A program made the position numbers and the translations under genes. A stretch of DNA of 64,000 bases from contig JAGBCU010000036.1 of NCBI GenBank assembly GCA_017937865.1, forward strand, positions 1 through 64,000. Reading direction: 5' to 3'. The stretch is from Clostridia bacterium. GTDB lineage: Bacteria > Bacillota > Clostridia > Oscillospirales > Acutalibacteraceae. The first letter of the stretch is position 1, and each line of letters starts with the position of its first letter. Positions 15,983 to 25,109 of this stretch are shown here, piece by piece. Under the pieces are notes generated by a model. It ran no database searches and was not told where the DNA came from. It worked only from the letters and a program-made list of their open reading frames with translations.

Positions 15983-18313
15983 ATGTCAACGAATCTTTGG
16001 CACAATGAATTTAAAAATGATTGGATGTGGGCTTTTCCTTTAGGCAACGGCAGAGTAGGTGCTATGCTTTACGGAAACCCTGACTGTGAGCAAATAGAAA
16101 TTAATGAAGAATCCTTATGGACCGGAAAACAGATTCAAGAAAAATATCACGCTTCCCCCGAGGCTCTTCACGAAATAAGAACTCTTATTTTTGAAGAAAA
16201 GCTTGATGAGGCTGCAGCGCTTGCAAGAAAAACCTTTTTGTCAGACCCGCCCGTTGTTCGTTCTTACGAAAGCTTCGGTGAGCTTTTCATTGATTTTCTT
16301 GATAAGTCACCTTACACAGATTATCGCAAGGAATTAGAGTTAAGCGAGGCTATTGCCCGCGTTTATTGGAAAAAAAGCGGAATAAGCTACAAAAGTGAAG
16401 CTTTTGTGAGCCCCGATTATGATTCTCTTGTTTACAAGGTTACGACAGACAACAAAATATTCTCTTGTAAAATAAGCTACATCAGAAAGCAGGATGCTTA
16501 TTCGGGTTGTATTGATAACAGCACAATAATAATGAACGGCAGAACGACCTTTGCTACTGATGCTCATCATGGCGAAGGCGGTGAGGGTATGTCCTTCGGT
16601 GCAAAAATCCGTATTGATACTGACGGTGAGCTTTCTTGTGAGCATTCAAGTATCACCGTAGCAAACGCTACCTACGTTACCGTTTACGGTGCTTTTGCAA
16701 CCAACTATAATATTGACAAATTTGATATTGACGAAAATATAGACTATCGCAAAAAGCTTAACGAGGATATTGAAAAAGTTTCAAAAGCAAATTATGACGA
16801 TGTTAAAGCTCAGCATATTGCTACCCATAAAAAATGGTTTGACGGTGTAAAATTTGAGTTAAAATCACCCGATTATTCAGATATTTCCTGCGATGAGCGT
16901 ATGGACGATTTATACGAAGGTAAATACGACCCCGATTTTTACACTTTATATTATAACTTCGGCAGATATTTGCTTATTGAAAGCTCCGGTAAAAACGCAA
17001 AGCTTCCCGCAAATCTTCAGGGTATCTGGTGTCACGATTTTCTTCCCCCATGGGGCAGTGATTTCCACACGAACATCAATTTACAGATGAACTATTGGCC
17101 CTCTGAATCTGCAAACCTTTCAAAAACTGCTCTTCCCTTTATAAACTTTATGAAAACGGTAAGCAATTTCGGTAAGGCTACTGCAAAAGAGCTTTTCGGC
17201 GCAAGAGGCTGGGTTATTAACCATACCTCCGACGCTTTCGGTAGAACAGGCGTTCACGATAGTGTTGACTGTGGTTTCTTCCCTATGGCAGGTCCTTGGC
17301 TTTGCCTTAACCTTTGGGAGCATTACGAATACACAAACGACGTAGATTATTTAAAAGAAATCTATCCGATTTTAAAAGGCTCTTGCGAGTTCGTATGCGA
17401 TTACCTTATTGAAGACAGTAACGGTCAGCTTGTGACCTCACCCTCAAACTCACCCGAAAATGAATTTTACTACATAGATTCTGACGGAAACAAAAAAGAA
17501 AGTATGATGACTCACGGTGCTACGATTGATTTCCAAATCATTTATGCACTTTTCACCCGTACAATATTTGCTTGCAATAAATTAAATGTTGATAAAGATT
17601 TTGTTGTGGAGTTAAAGGATGTTTTGGAAAAGTTACCGCCTATGAAGGTAAGCGAAAGATACGGCAATATTCAGGAATGGATAAAGGACTACGAGGAAAC
17701 AGAACCCGGTCACCGTCATATTTCTCAGCTTTTCGGTCTTTTCCCTGCTGACCAGATTAACGAAACCGACCCTGAAATTTACGAGGCAGCAAAGAAAACA
17801 ATTGCAAGAAGAATCGAAAACGGCGGTGGCTCAACAGGATGGTCAAGAGCTTGGACCGTTTGCTTCTACACCCGTCTTAAAGACGGCGAAAACACTATGA
17901 AGCATTTACACTACCTTGTTAATGAATGCACAGCCTACAACCTTTTCGATATTCATCCCCCATTCCAGATTGACGGTAACTTCGGCGGTGTTGCGGGTAT
18001 TACAGAAATGTTTATTCAAAGCCATTTAGGCTCACCCGACAACAGAATTGTTGAGCTTTTACCTGCTTTGCCTGAACAATGGGGCGACGGCTCAATTAAG
18101 GGTGTTAAAGCAAGAGGTAACTTCACCTTTGATTTAGAATGGGCAAACGGAAAGCTTACAAAAGCGGTTGCACACTCTGCAAATAAAGGTGTGTTACAGT
18201 TGAAGCTTAACGACCGCACAAGCTCATTGAAAGCAAATAAAAATGCTGTGATTGAAAACGGTATTCTCAAAATAGAGCTTAATGAAAACGAGTGTGTTGA
18301 ATTTACTGCATAA
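15983..18313 (+). CDS. GH95 alpha-L-fucosidase (cytoplasmic)
   Basis: Glycoside hydrolase family 95, inverting alpha-1,2-L-fucosidase (some members act on galactose). It has 776 residues, normal for the family. The N-terminal domain begins [18 protein letters not shown]. The catalytic (alpha/alpha)6 barrel spans about 280-700 with [32 protein letters not shown] (the active-site Asn residues), [23 protein letters not shown] and [12 protein letters not shown]. No signal peptide, so it works on imported oligosaccharides such as fucosylated host or milk glycans. The ATG follows AGGGTG. The CapA-like gene follows 64 bp downstream in the same direction. Confidence 0.93.
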   Translation: MSTNLWHNEFKNDWMWAFPLGNGRVGAMLYGNPDCEQIEINEESLWTGKQIQEKYHASPEALHEIRTLIFEEKLDEAAALARKTFLSDPPVVRSYESFGELFIDFLDKSPYTDYRKELELSEAIARVYWKKSGISYKSEAFVSPDYDSLVYKVTTDNKIFSCKISYIRKQDAYSGCIDNSTIIMNGRTTFATDAHHGEGGEGMSFGAKIRIDTDGELSCEHSSITVANATYVTVYGAFATNYNIDKFDIDENIDYRKKLNEDIEKVSKANYDDVKAQHIATHKKWFDGVKFELKSPDYSDISCDERMDDLYEGKYDPDFYTLYYNFGRYLLIESSGKNAKLPANLQGIWCHDFLPPWGSDFHTNINLQMNYWPSESANLSKTALPFINFMKTVSNFGKATAKELFGARGWVINHTSDAFGRTGVHDSVDCGFFPMAGPWLCLNLWEHYEYTNDVDYLKEIYPILKGSCEFVCDYLIEDSNGQLVTSPSNSPENEFYYIDSDGNKKESMMTHGATIDFQIIYALFTRTIFACNKLNVDKDFVVELKDVLEKLPPMKVSERYGNIQEWIKDYEETEPGHRHISQLFGLFPADQINETDPEIYEAAKKTIARRIENGGGSTGWSRAWTVCFYTRLKDGENTMKHLHYLVNECTAYNLFDIHPPFQIDGNFGGVAGITEMFIQSHLGSPDNRIVELLPALPEQWGDGSIKGVKARGNFTFDLEWANGKLTKAVAHSANKGVLQLKLNDRTSSLKANKNAVIENGILKIELNENECVEFTA

Positions 18314-18377
18314 TTATTTAATTAAAACATTTTTCTTGATGATACAAATTACGATTAAAAATCTGAAAGGATAACCT

Positions 18378-19541
18378 ATGAAGGATAAAACATCTTTAGT
18401 TTTCACGGGTGATATCGGCTTTGACCGTTATATGTACGGCAAGTGGGATGACGAAAAGCTTTTATCAGATGACGTGCTTCGTTTTCTTCACAGTGCTGAC
18501 CACGTAATTGCAAACGTTGAGGGGCCCGTTGCAGAAGCACCTCAAAACACAACTCAAAGCGGTGTACAGCAATTACTTCATACAATAGACCCTGCCGCAA
18601 TCAAGGTTTTCAAAAATATGAGGGCGGATATATGGAATATCTGCAACAATCATATTATGGATGCAGGAGAATACGGTATAAAATGCACCTTGGAATACGC
18701 AAAAGAAAACGGTGCAAAAACTATCGGTGCAGGTATGGATATTCACGAAGCAAGAAAGCCCGTAATACTTGATGAAGCAGGCGGAATCGGTCTTTTCGGT
18801 GTAGGCTATCAGCGTGCCTGCCGTAAAGCCGACGAAAACAAGGCAGGGTGCTATAGCTGGAGCGATTTAGACGCAATTCAAAGCACTATTAATGAAATAA
18901 AAGCAAAGTGCCGTTGGTGCATTGTTGTTGCTCACGCAGGCGAAGAATTCACCCCGCTCCCCTCACCGTATACAAGAGAAAGATATCATAAATATTTAGA
19001 AATGGGTGCTGATATCGTTGTAGCACATCATCCTCATGTGCCTATGAATTACGAAACAGTCGGTGATAAAATAATCTTTTATTCCTTAGGAAACTTTATT
19101 TTTGACACCGATTATCAGCGTTCACAGTTTAACACCGAATACGGTATTCTTGTGAAGCTCAATTTCACAGAAAATGAGTTTTCATACGAACCGATGGGTC
19201 TGAAAATATTACGCGGTGATGAGCACGTTGTAAAACACGCTTTACCCCCTATTTTTCAAGACGTACAAGAGGACGATTACAAGATACTTTCCCCTCTTTC
19301 CGCTAAAATGCATATTGAAGCAACAAAGCGTCAGATGACCTATCTTAAGCCCGAAGAATTCAAGGGTGCTACTGAAGAGAAATGGAAAGAGCATTTCTCA
19401 GAAGAATTAAGAACCGGCAGAGTCCCCGGTGAAACCTTAGATTTCTTCATCCTTTGCCCGTTAGCCGAAGAAGCCGAAAAGGGTGAATGGCAAAAAAGCA
19501 AGCTTGAGGATATTAAAAAATATATATTAGACCAAATGTAA
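18378..19541 (+). CDS. CapA/PgsA-like calcineurin-fold protein
   Basis: Member of the PGA_cap (CapA) family, named for poly-gamma-glutamate capsule export but structurally a metallophosphoesterase. Metal-site motifs are visible: FTGDIGFDRYM near residue 9, ANVEGPV near 45, NICNNHIMDAGEYG, VAHAGEEFT and HHPHVPMNYE, and YSLGNFIFD. It has 387 residues and no signal peptide or membrane anchor, unlike capsule CapA, and no capB/capC neighbours. A cytoplasmic or peripheral hydrolase acting on a glycan or phosphate ester next to the GH95 gene is therefore more likely than capsule synthesis. The start ATG follows GAAAGGATAACCT. Confidence 0.85.
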   Translation: MKDKTSLVFTGDIGFDRYMYGKWDDEKLLSDDVLRFLHSADHVIANVEGPVAEAPQNTTQSGVQQLLHTIDPAAIKVFKNMRADIWNICNNHIMDAGEYGIKCTLEYAKENGAKTIGAGMDIHEARKPVILDEAGGIGLFGVGYQRACRKADENKAGCYSWSDLDAIQSTINEIKAKCRWCIVVAHAGEEFTPLPSPYTRERYHKYLEMGADIVVAHHPHVPMNYETVGDKIIFYSLGNFIFDTDYQRSQFNTEYGILVKLNFTENEFSYEPMGLKILRGDEHVVKHALPPIFQDVQEDDYKILSPLSAKMHIEATKRQMTYLKPEEFKGATEEKWKEHFSEELRTGRVPGETLDFFILCPLAEEAEKGEWQKSKLEDIKKYILDQM

Positions 19542-19546
19542 AAAAA

Positions 19547-19583
19547 TCGCAGTTCTGAAAAATCAGAACTGCGACATTTTTTA
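19547..19583. terminator. Bidirectional terminator
   Basis: TCGCAGTTCTGA / TCAGAACTGCGA with an AAAA loop, flanked by an A-run and TTTTTT. It separates the convergent CapA-like and TraX-family genes. Confidence 0.92.
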
Positions 19584-19591
19584 TTTAATAA

Positions 19592-20344
19592 TCAAAACAT
19601 ATATTTAATAATACCAATAATAAAGAGATGAAGCGGATAGTAAACATAGAAAAACCATTTCATTATTTTATTAACCTTGGGATTTTTACCTCTTTTCCCG
19701 TTATACATCATCAAAAGAGGAACTGAAAGCACCACACCCATTTGAATCACACCGTAAACTAAATCAAAGCTAAAAAGATATACGATGGAATATATTGCAA
19801 CAAACCCCGTCATCCATATCATTTGTTTTTTAAAATTATCTCTGTTTGAGCCGATAGCTAACACGCAAAGGCTTGCAATACAACTCCAGTCACTGGGAAA
19901 GCTTACAATACATATCAAAAGAACTAAAAGCATTTTTAACCACACGTTTTTAATCTTTTGACTCTTTTCAATGCGAAGCATAACAAGTCCCCAAGCAAGA
20001 GGCCACATTACACTAGTTTGATTGAGAATTTCACCGTAATAAAACGGAATAAAGGATTTCCAATCAACGAAGCTGTTTGATGCAAAAATATATGCAAAAT
20101 GAGATATTACAGCAAAAACAAAAAGCCGTGCCGTATATTTTTTTATATCCTTTGTGTAATAAAATCCCTCCGCAATAAAAAAGCACATAATGGGGCAGGT
20201 TATTCTACCGATAATATGTAAAATCAAGGGCAAAGCTTCTGTTGGATAGCCCGGAAAAGCCGCCCACGCAATATGATCTAAAGTCATAGCAAAAATCGCA
20301 ATGAATTTTAGTGCGTTTGAATTTAAAAGCTTTAAATTTTTCAT
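19592..20344 (-). CDS. TraX-family integral membrane protein
   Basis: A 250-residue polytopic membrane protein of the TraX family (acyltransferase-like, first known from F-pilin acetylation). The N-terminal LKFIAIFAMTLDHIAWAAF carries the family's conserved Asp-His in the first helix. RITCPIMCFFIAEGFYYTKD and KYTARLFVFAVISHFAYIF follow. About seven or eight helices are predicted by eye. Chromosomal copies in clostridia are common and have no known substrate; acetylation of a surface molecule is the usual guess. It is co-oriented with, and 6 bp downstream of, the aldo/keto reductase gene. Confidence 0.85.
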   Translation of the reverse strand: MKNLKLLNSNALKFIAIFAMTLDHIAWAAFPGYPTEALPLILHIIGRITCPIMCFFIAEGFYYTKDIKKYTARLFVFAVISHFAYIFASNSFVDWKSFIPFYYGEILNQTSVMWPLAWGLVMLRIEKSQKIKNVWLKMLLVLLICIVSFPSDWSCIASLCVLAIGSNRDNFKKQMIWMTGFVAIYSIVYLFSFDLVYGVIQMGVVLSVPLLMMYNGKRGKNPKVNKIMKWFFYVYYPLHLFIIGIIKYMF

Positions 20345-20350
20345 TTCAAC

Positions 20351-21529
20351 TTATTTTTTCTTTGAAAATGTGCTTATCAATTTATCGGTTAACTTATACA
20401 CCGAATTTTCAAGCTCTTTTTCTGCGTTTTTTAGTTCTTTTCGTATTTCAATATTTTGAGGACAATGCTTTTCGCATTTACCGCAACCGATACATTTTGA
20501 AGCACCTGCACTGTTTTGCATAGAAGTATTCTGAACGTACTCCGTAAAAGCATTAAAGCTTCCGTCAGTATACTTTCTGTTATATGCAGAAAAAGTACCG
20601 CTTATATTGATATTCTGAGGACAAGGCATACAGTAACCACAACCCGTACAACCGACCTTTAATTTATAATTTATAGCAGAAACTACTTTTTTAAGCATTG
20701 ATTCGTCAAGCTCTGTAAGCTCACCGATTTCAGTAGTTGATGCAGTTTCAATATTGTCTTTTACCATTTCTTCGGAATTCATACCCGAAAGCACAACTGT
20801 TACCTCAGGCTGATTCCATAACCAACGGAATGCCCATTGAGCAGGTGTATGCTGAACGGGATGCTCAGCAATAATCTTCTTCGCATCAGCAGGTAAATCG
20901 TTTACTAATCTGCCACCTCTTAAGGGCTCCATTATCATTACGGGTATGCCTTTTTCGTGAGCATGATAAAGACCTTTTCTACCCGCTTGGGTATGCTCAT
21001 CCATATAGTTATATTGAATAAGACACATATCCCAATCATATGCATCTATTATCTTACAAAACATTTCAGAATTACCGTGATATGAAAAACCAATCTGACG
21101 AATTGCTCCGCTTGCCTTTTTATCCTCAATCCATTTTTCAATTCCTATGCCCTTTAAACGCTCCCATACCTTGATATCGCTCATCATATGCATAAGATAA
21201 AAATCGATATGGTCCGTTCTCAACCTTTTAAGCTGTTCGTTAAAAAGCTTATCAAGAACGTCTAAGCTGACTATAACCTGAGGTGGAAGCTTTGTTGCAA
21301 TATAAATATTGTCGCGAATACCGTTTTTCTCGAATATTTCACCTATCGCACTTTCACTACCGGGGTAAATAAAGGCTGTATCAAAATAATTAACGCCGTT
21401 ATTGTATGCATTCATTATCTGCTTTTCCGCTTCACTCATTACGATTCTGCCCATTTTCTTTTGGAAACGCATACATCCAAAGCCTAAAACAGATAATTCA
21501 TTACCGTATTTATCTAAACGATATTTCAC
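20351..21529 (-). CDS. Aldo/keto reductase with C-terminal 2x[4Fe-4S] ferredoxin domain
   Basis: A 392-residue fusion. The TIM-barrel reductase part (about 1-280) shows the catalytic tetrad segments FDTAFIYPGSE (Asp, Tyr), IATKLPP (Lys) and FYLMHMM (His). The C-terminal part carries CTGCGYCMPCP and CIGCGKCEKHCP, two cluster motifs. Such fusions are widespread in anaerobes and probably pass electrons from ferredoxin or NAD(P)H to a carbonyl substrate, which is unknown. The start is the GTG at 21529, six bases after AGGAGGG; the upstream in-frame TTG falls within that ribosome site. It forms a pair with the TraX gene. Confidence 0.92.
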   Translation of the reverse strand: MKYRLDKYGNELSVLGFGCMRFQKKMGRIVMSEAEKQIMNAYNNGVNYFDTAFIYPGSESAIGEIFEKNGIRDNIYIATKLPPQVIVSLDVLDKLFNEQLKRLRTDHIDFYLMHMMSDIKVWERLKGIGIEKWIEDKKASGAIRQIGFSYHGNSEMFCKIIDAYDWDMCLIQYNYMDEHTQAGRKGLYHAHEKGIPVMIMEPLRGGRLVNDLPADAKKIIAEHPVQHTPAQWAFRWLWNQPEVTVVLSGMNSEEMVKDNIETASTTEIGELTELDESMLKKVVSAINYKLKVGCTGCGYCMPCPQNINISGTFSAYNRKYTDGSFNAFTEYVQNTSMQNSAGASKCIGCGKCEKHCPQNIEIRKELKNAEKELENSVYKLTDKLISTFSKKK

Positions 21530-21581
21530 AGTAACCCTCCTCAATAATTGTTTTATATAACTGAAAGATTTTTACAAAGCT

Positions 21582-23795
21582 TTAAAAAGACTTTACAGGC
21601 TCCTTTGAAAGATTAATCTTCAAAACGCCACCGTCAGTAATTTCCTCGTATGTAAGATAAGCCTTATCAACTTTTTTGCCGTTGTAAAAAGCTTCTTTAA
21701 TATACGGATATTCCAACGGATCTTTATCGCACTCAACAGAAAAGCTTTCTAAATTCTTACAGCTATGATAGCTCTTGTTGAGCTTTAACTCACTCTTTTT
21801 GAAAAGAGGTGTATTTATATAATACTTGTTGTCGGCGGGACAAACCTGGGCAAAACCAATCGCAGATAACACAAACCACGCAGAAAGCTGACCGACATCC
21901 TCGTTACCGCAAAAACCGTAGGCATCGGTATTATAGCTTTCCTTTTGCACTCGCCTTGTCCAATACTGTGTCCTTTCGGGATAGCCTAAAATACTGAAAT
22001 AATGAGTAATATTGTGGCAGGGCTCGTTTGAATGGTTATAATCGTCATTCCAAAGAGCACGAAGCTCAGCTCTGTCAAAAAACTCCTCTAAAAGCTCAAG
22101 TGTTCGTTTTTCACCGAAAAGCTCACTTAACCCCTTTACGTCGTAAGGGGCAAACCAACCCTGCTGAAAAATATTACTTTCAACGCAACCGTCATCGTAA
22201 TATCTGTCTTCAATAGTGTCGAATTCGCCGTTTTTATTACGGGGTATCATAAAGCCTTGCTTTTTATCGTAGTTGTCCTTGTATCTTTCTACTCTACTGT
22301 AAAAATATTCGGCATCCTCTTTTTTGCCTAGCTTTTCAGCAAGCTTTGCCATAGTATAATCTGCTAATAAATATTCTAAAGTGTCACTTAATTCTTCGGG
22401 AATAAAAGCATCTTTAAAATACTCTTCACAGTTGGGTCTTATAGAATGAAAAGCCTTACCGTTAAGCTCTTTTTGAGAAAAAATTGATGCTTTTGCAATT
22501 TCATAAGTTCTTTTAATATCATATGTATTAAAGCCCTTTAAAATTGCGTCTGCAATAACAATAAGTCCGGGGTCACCTACCATACAGGAAGCATCTATAC
22601 CCAAAAGCTCCCAACGGGGGAACGATGAATTATTAATATCAGCAATTCTTAAAAGCGAGTTAATCTCATCGTGGACCATATCGGGCTTTATTATTGCTAA
22701 AAGCGGAAACTCGCTTCTATAAACATCCCAACCGCTGAAAACCGTTCTTTGCTTGTAGCCGTCAGCAGTATAAACATTGTCTTTAATAGCAAATCTGCCG
22801 TCAACGTCGCTTGAAATTCTCGGGTCTAAAAGCACGTGATAAAGGCAGGTATAAAAAACCTCTAAATCCTTTTGATTATCACCCGTAACGTCAAGTATTC
22901 CGAATGCATTTTCCCATTTCGATACCGCCGTTTCCCTTACCTTATCAAAATCAAAGCCAAAATCCTCTTTTTGAAGATTGTTTTTTGCTCCGTCTAAATC
23001 AACGTAAGAAACCGCACATCTTACAACAAGCTTTTCGGATAAATCACCGAAGCAAGCCACTATGCCTAAATCTTCGCCCTCAAGAGTATTCAAGCCTTCA
23101 GAAAGAAATTCTTCGTCGCTGAAAAATCTCATTTCTTTAGCAGGCACAGAGAATTCACATACGAAATGATAGTTATACGTTATTTTACCGTGACCGTGGC
23201 CGAAGCCTCCACCTTTTGGTGTACAAACAATAGTGCCTTCAATACGACTATCACTAACGATATTTATTTTTTGAAAATCTGCTTTTCCGCCTATTCTTCT
23301 GGAAAAGTTCAAAATAAGCTTTGCTTCTTCGTTTTCGGGATACGTGAAACGTAAAAGACCGGTATGCTCAGTTGCGGTCAGCTCTGTTGAAATATTGTAT
23401 CTGTCAAGCTCAACAGAATAATAGCCCGCTTTAGTTACTTCAGTTTCGTGAGAAAATTCTGATTTCCAACCTTTTCCGCCTTTTTTAAAGGGCTGATATA
23501 AATTGCTTCCGCTTCTGAGACTTTCGCAATTTGTAACAGGCATTATCTGAAGATTACCTAAATCACCGTACCAGCCTATTCCACTCATATGGTTAAAGCT
23601 AAAGCCCTCAATAGTGTCGTGGCAGTAATTGTAACCGCTACCGTTATCGCCACCGGTTACCGTATCAGGCGACAACTGCACCATCCCTCCGGGAAGACAT
23701 ACTCCGGGGTAAGTTTTTCCGCCACCGTGAGACTCTTCTATCTGCCCGTCACCCACAGTACCAATCATAGTATTTACATATTTTGCTTTGCTCAT
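21582..23795 (-). CDS. GH92 alpha-mannosidase (cytoplasmic)
   Basis: Calcium-dependent exo-alpha-mannosidase of family 92, acting on alpha-1,2/1,3-linked mannose such as N-glycan or yeast mannan. It has 737 residues. Signatures are VNTMIGTVGDGQ with HGGGKTYPGVCLPGGMVQLS near the start, GYNYCHDTIEGFSFNHMSG, FSGWDVYRSEFPL and the catalytic/metal region CGNEDVGQLSAWFVLSAIGF near residue 660. No signal peptide. Start at ATG 23795 after GACGGTGATAAT; a longer frame upstream has no ribosome site and begins in the promoter of the divergent gene. Works alongside the two GH38-type enzymes in the window. Confidence 0.93.
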   Translation of the reverse strand: MSKAKYVNTMIGTVGDGQIEESHGGGKTYPGVCLPGGMVQLSPDTVTGGDNGSGYNYCHDTIEGFSFNHMSGIGWYGDLGNLQIMPVTNCESLRSGSNLYQPFKKGGKGWKSEFSHETEVTKAGYYSVELDRYNISTELTATEHTGLLRFTYPENEEAKLILNFSRRIGGKADFQKINIVSDSRIEGTIVCTPKGGGFGHGHGKITYNYHFVCEFSVPAKEMRFFSDEEFLSEGLNTLEGEDLGIVACFGDLSEKLVVRCAVSYVDLDGAKNNLQKEDFGFDFDKVRETAVSKWENAFGILDVTGDNQKDLEVFYTCLYHVLLDPRISSDVDGRFAIKDNVYTADGYKQRTVFSGWDVYRSEFPLLAIIKPDMVHDEINSLLRIADINNSSFPRWELLGIDASCMVGDPGLIVIADAILKGFNTYDIKRTYEIAKASIFSQKELNGKAFHSIRPNCEEYFKDAFIPEELSDTLEYLLADYTMAKLAEKLGKKEDAEYFYSRVERYKDNYDKKQGFMIPRNKNGEFDTIEDRYYDDGCVESNIFQQGWFAPYDVKGLSELFGEKRTLELLEEFFDRAELRALWNDDYNHSNEPCHNITHYFSILGYPERTQYWTRRVQKESYNTDAYGFCGNEDVGQLSAWFVLSAIGFAQVCPADNKYYINTPLFKKSELKLNKSYHSCKNLESFSVECDKDPLEYPYIKEAFYNGKKVDKAYLTYEEITDGGVLKINLSKEPVKSF

Positions 23796-23917
23796 ATTAT
23801 CACCGTCATAATTAAGGAGTATTTCTTTATAAATATTACTATACAAAGCATTAAAAAGCAACCATCTTTTATCAAAAGCACACACCTCAAGGACTTGGAA
23901 ATCTTTTCTTTTTCAAC

Positions 23918-23946
23918 TTGAATTACATATCAAATAGTGGTACAAT
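23918..23946 (+). promoter_or_regulatory. Promoter of the metallophosphoesterase gene at 23975
   Basis: TTGAAT and TACAAT with 17-bp spacing, followed by the strong ribosome site AGGAGGTAGG. Confidence 0.6.
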
Positions 23947-23974
23947 TATAAAAAATCATTAGGAGGTAGGCAAA

Positions 23975-25045
23975 ATGGCAATAATCCAGCTTATTATTTC
24001 ATTTCTTCTTGCATTCAGCCAGATTCTTGCACCTATAAACACAGTTATCTCTGCAGGTGGCGAAGATTCTTTCTTTACTGAATGGTCACAAGACAAACAG
24101 TTTACAGAAGAGGATTACGAGGTTCTCGTTAAAAATCCCGAAAAAGATTTCGTTATTCTTAATCTCGCAGACGTTCAGCTTAGTGACGGCGAGGTTTACG
24201 GCGATATGGGTGCTCGTTCAAACGCACTTATCACAAAACTTGTTGAAGACACTCAGCCCGACTTAATCACTCTTACCGGTGACAATGCTTGGGATACAAT
24301 GGCTTATATCGAGCTTGTAAATATTATTGACTCCTTCGGTATTCCGTGGGCTCCTGTTATGGGTAACCATGACGGTCAGGGTTGCGTAAGTGAATTCTGG
24401 TGTTGCGAGCTCTTTATGGAAGCTGAAAACTGTCTTTTCCGCTACGGTCCTAAAGATATGGGTTACGGTAACTACATTATAAACATTATGGATAACGGTA
24501 GCATCATCCATTCGCTCTTTATGATGGATACCCACTCAAACAGAGACTACTACCTTAACGACGGTGTTGTTCTTGAAGATGAATATGACCATCTCTGGCC
24601 TAACCAAATTAAATGGTTCAAATGGGCTGTAAACGGTATTTCTGAAATCGAGGGAAAAGTTGTTGACAATTCTGTTTTCATCCATATTCCTGTTTACGAA
24701 TACAGAGAAGCCTGGGCAGCTGCTTGGGATGAAGATAATCAGTGTTACCGTCCCGAATATGCAGACACCTCATTTGGTATTAACAACGAATGGGTTTGCG
24801 GTGACCCCGTAAATAACGGTTGCTTCGACGTATTCAAAGCAAATGGCACAAAGAACATTATCTGCGGTCACGACCACGTCAACAGTTCATCTATCCTTTA
24901 CGAAGGTATAAGACTAACTTACGGTCTTAAATTAGGTGAAGGCTGCTATTATGACGAAGATCTTATCGGCGGTACAACTCTTACAATTGATTCAACAGGT
25001 AACACTGTTACAGAGCATCATTATTACGACCTTGCAGATTTCTAA
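23975..25045 (+). CDS. Calcineurin-like metallophosphoesterase, possibly exported
   Basis: A 356-residue metallophosphoesterase with an N-terminal hydrophobic stretch (MAIIQLIISFLLAFSQILAP) that could be an uncleaved anchor or signal. Motifs in order: LNLADVQLSD near 63, LTGDNAWD, MGNHDGQG, HIPVYEY and CGHDHVNSSS. The first motif is D-V-Q instead of the usual D-x-H, so one dimetal ligand is replaced. The other ligands are intact. Substrate unknown. It is related to the cytoplasmic phosphoesterase at 27500-28576. It is monocistronic with a good promoter and terminator. Confidence 0.88.
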   Translation: MAIIQLIISFLLAFSQILAPINTVISAGGEDSFFTEWSQDKQFTEEDYEVLVKNPEKDFVILNLADVQLSDGEVYGDMGARSNALITKLVEDTQPDLITLTGDNAWDTMAYIELVNIIDSFGIPWAPVMGNHDGQGCVSEFWCCELFMEAENCLFRYGPKDMGYGNYIINIMDNGSIIHSLFMMDTHSNRDYYLNDGVVLEDEYDHLWPNQIKWFKWAVNGISEIEGKVVDNSVFIHIPVYEYREAWAAAWDEDNQCYRPEYADTSFGINNEWVCGDPVNNGCFDVFKANGTKNIICGHDHVNSSSILYEGIRLTYGLKLGEGCYYDEDLIGGTTLTIDSTGNTVTEHHYYDLADF

Positions 25046-25063
25046 ACAAAAGTGAAATACAAT

Positions 25064-25095
25064 GCCCTGATTCTTTTTAATCAAAGAATCAGGGC
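25064..25095. terminator. Bidirectional terminator
   Basis: GCCCTGATTCTTT / AAAGAATCAGGGC stem followed by GTATTTTTATTT, between convergent genes. Confidence 0.88.
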
Positions 25096-25109
25096 GTATT
25101 TTTATTTAA

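Noticed and set aside
18378..19541. Poly-gamma-glutamate capsule gene
   Set aside because: No export anchor and no capB/capC neighbours; only the fold matches.
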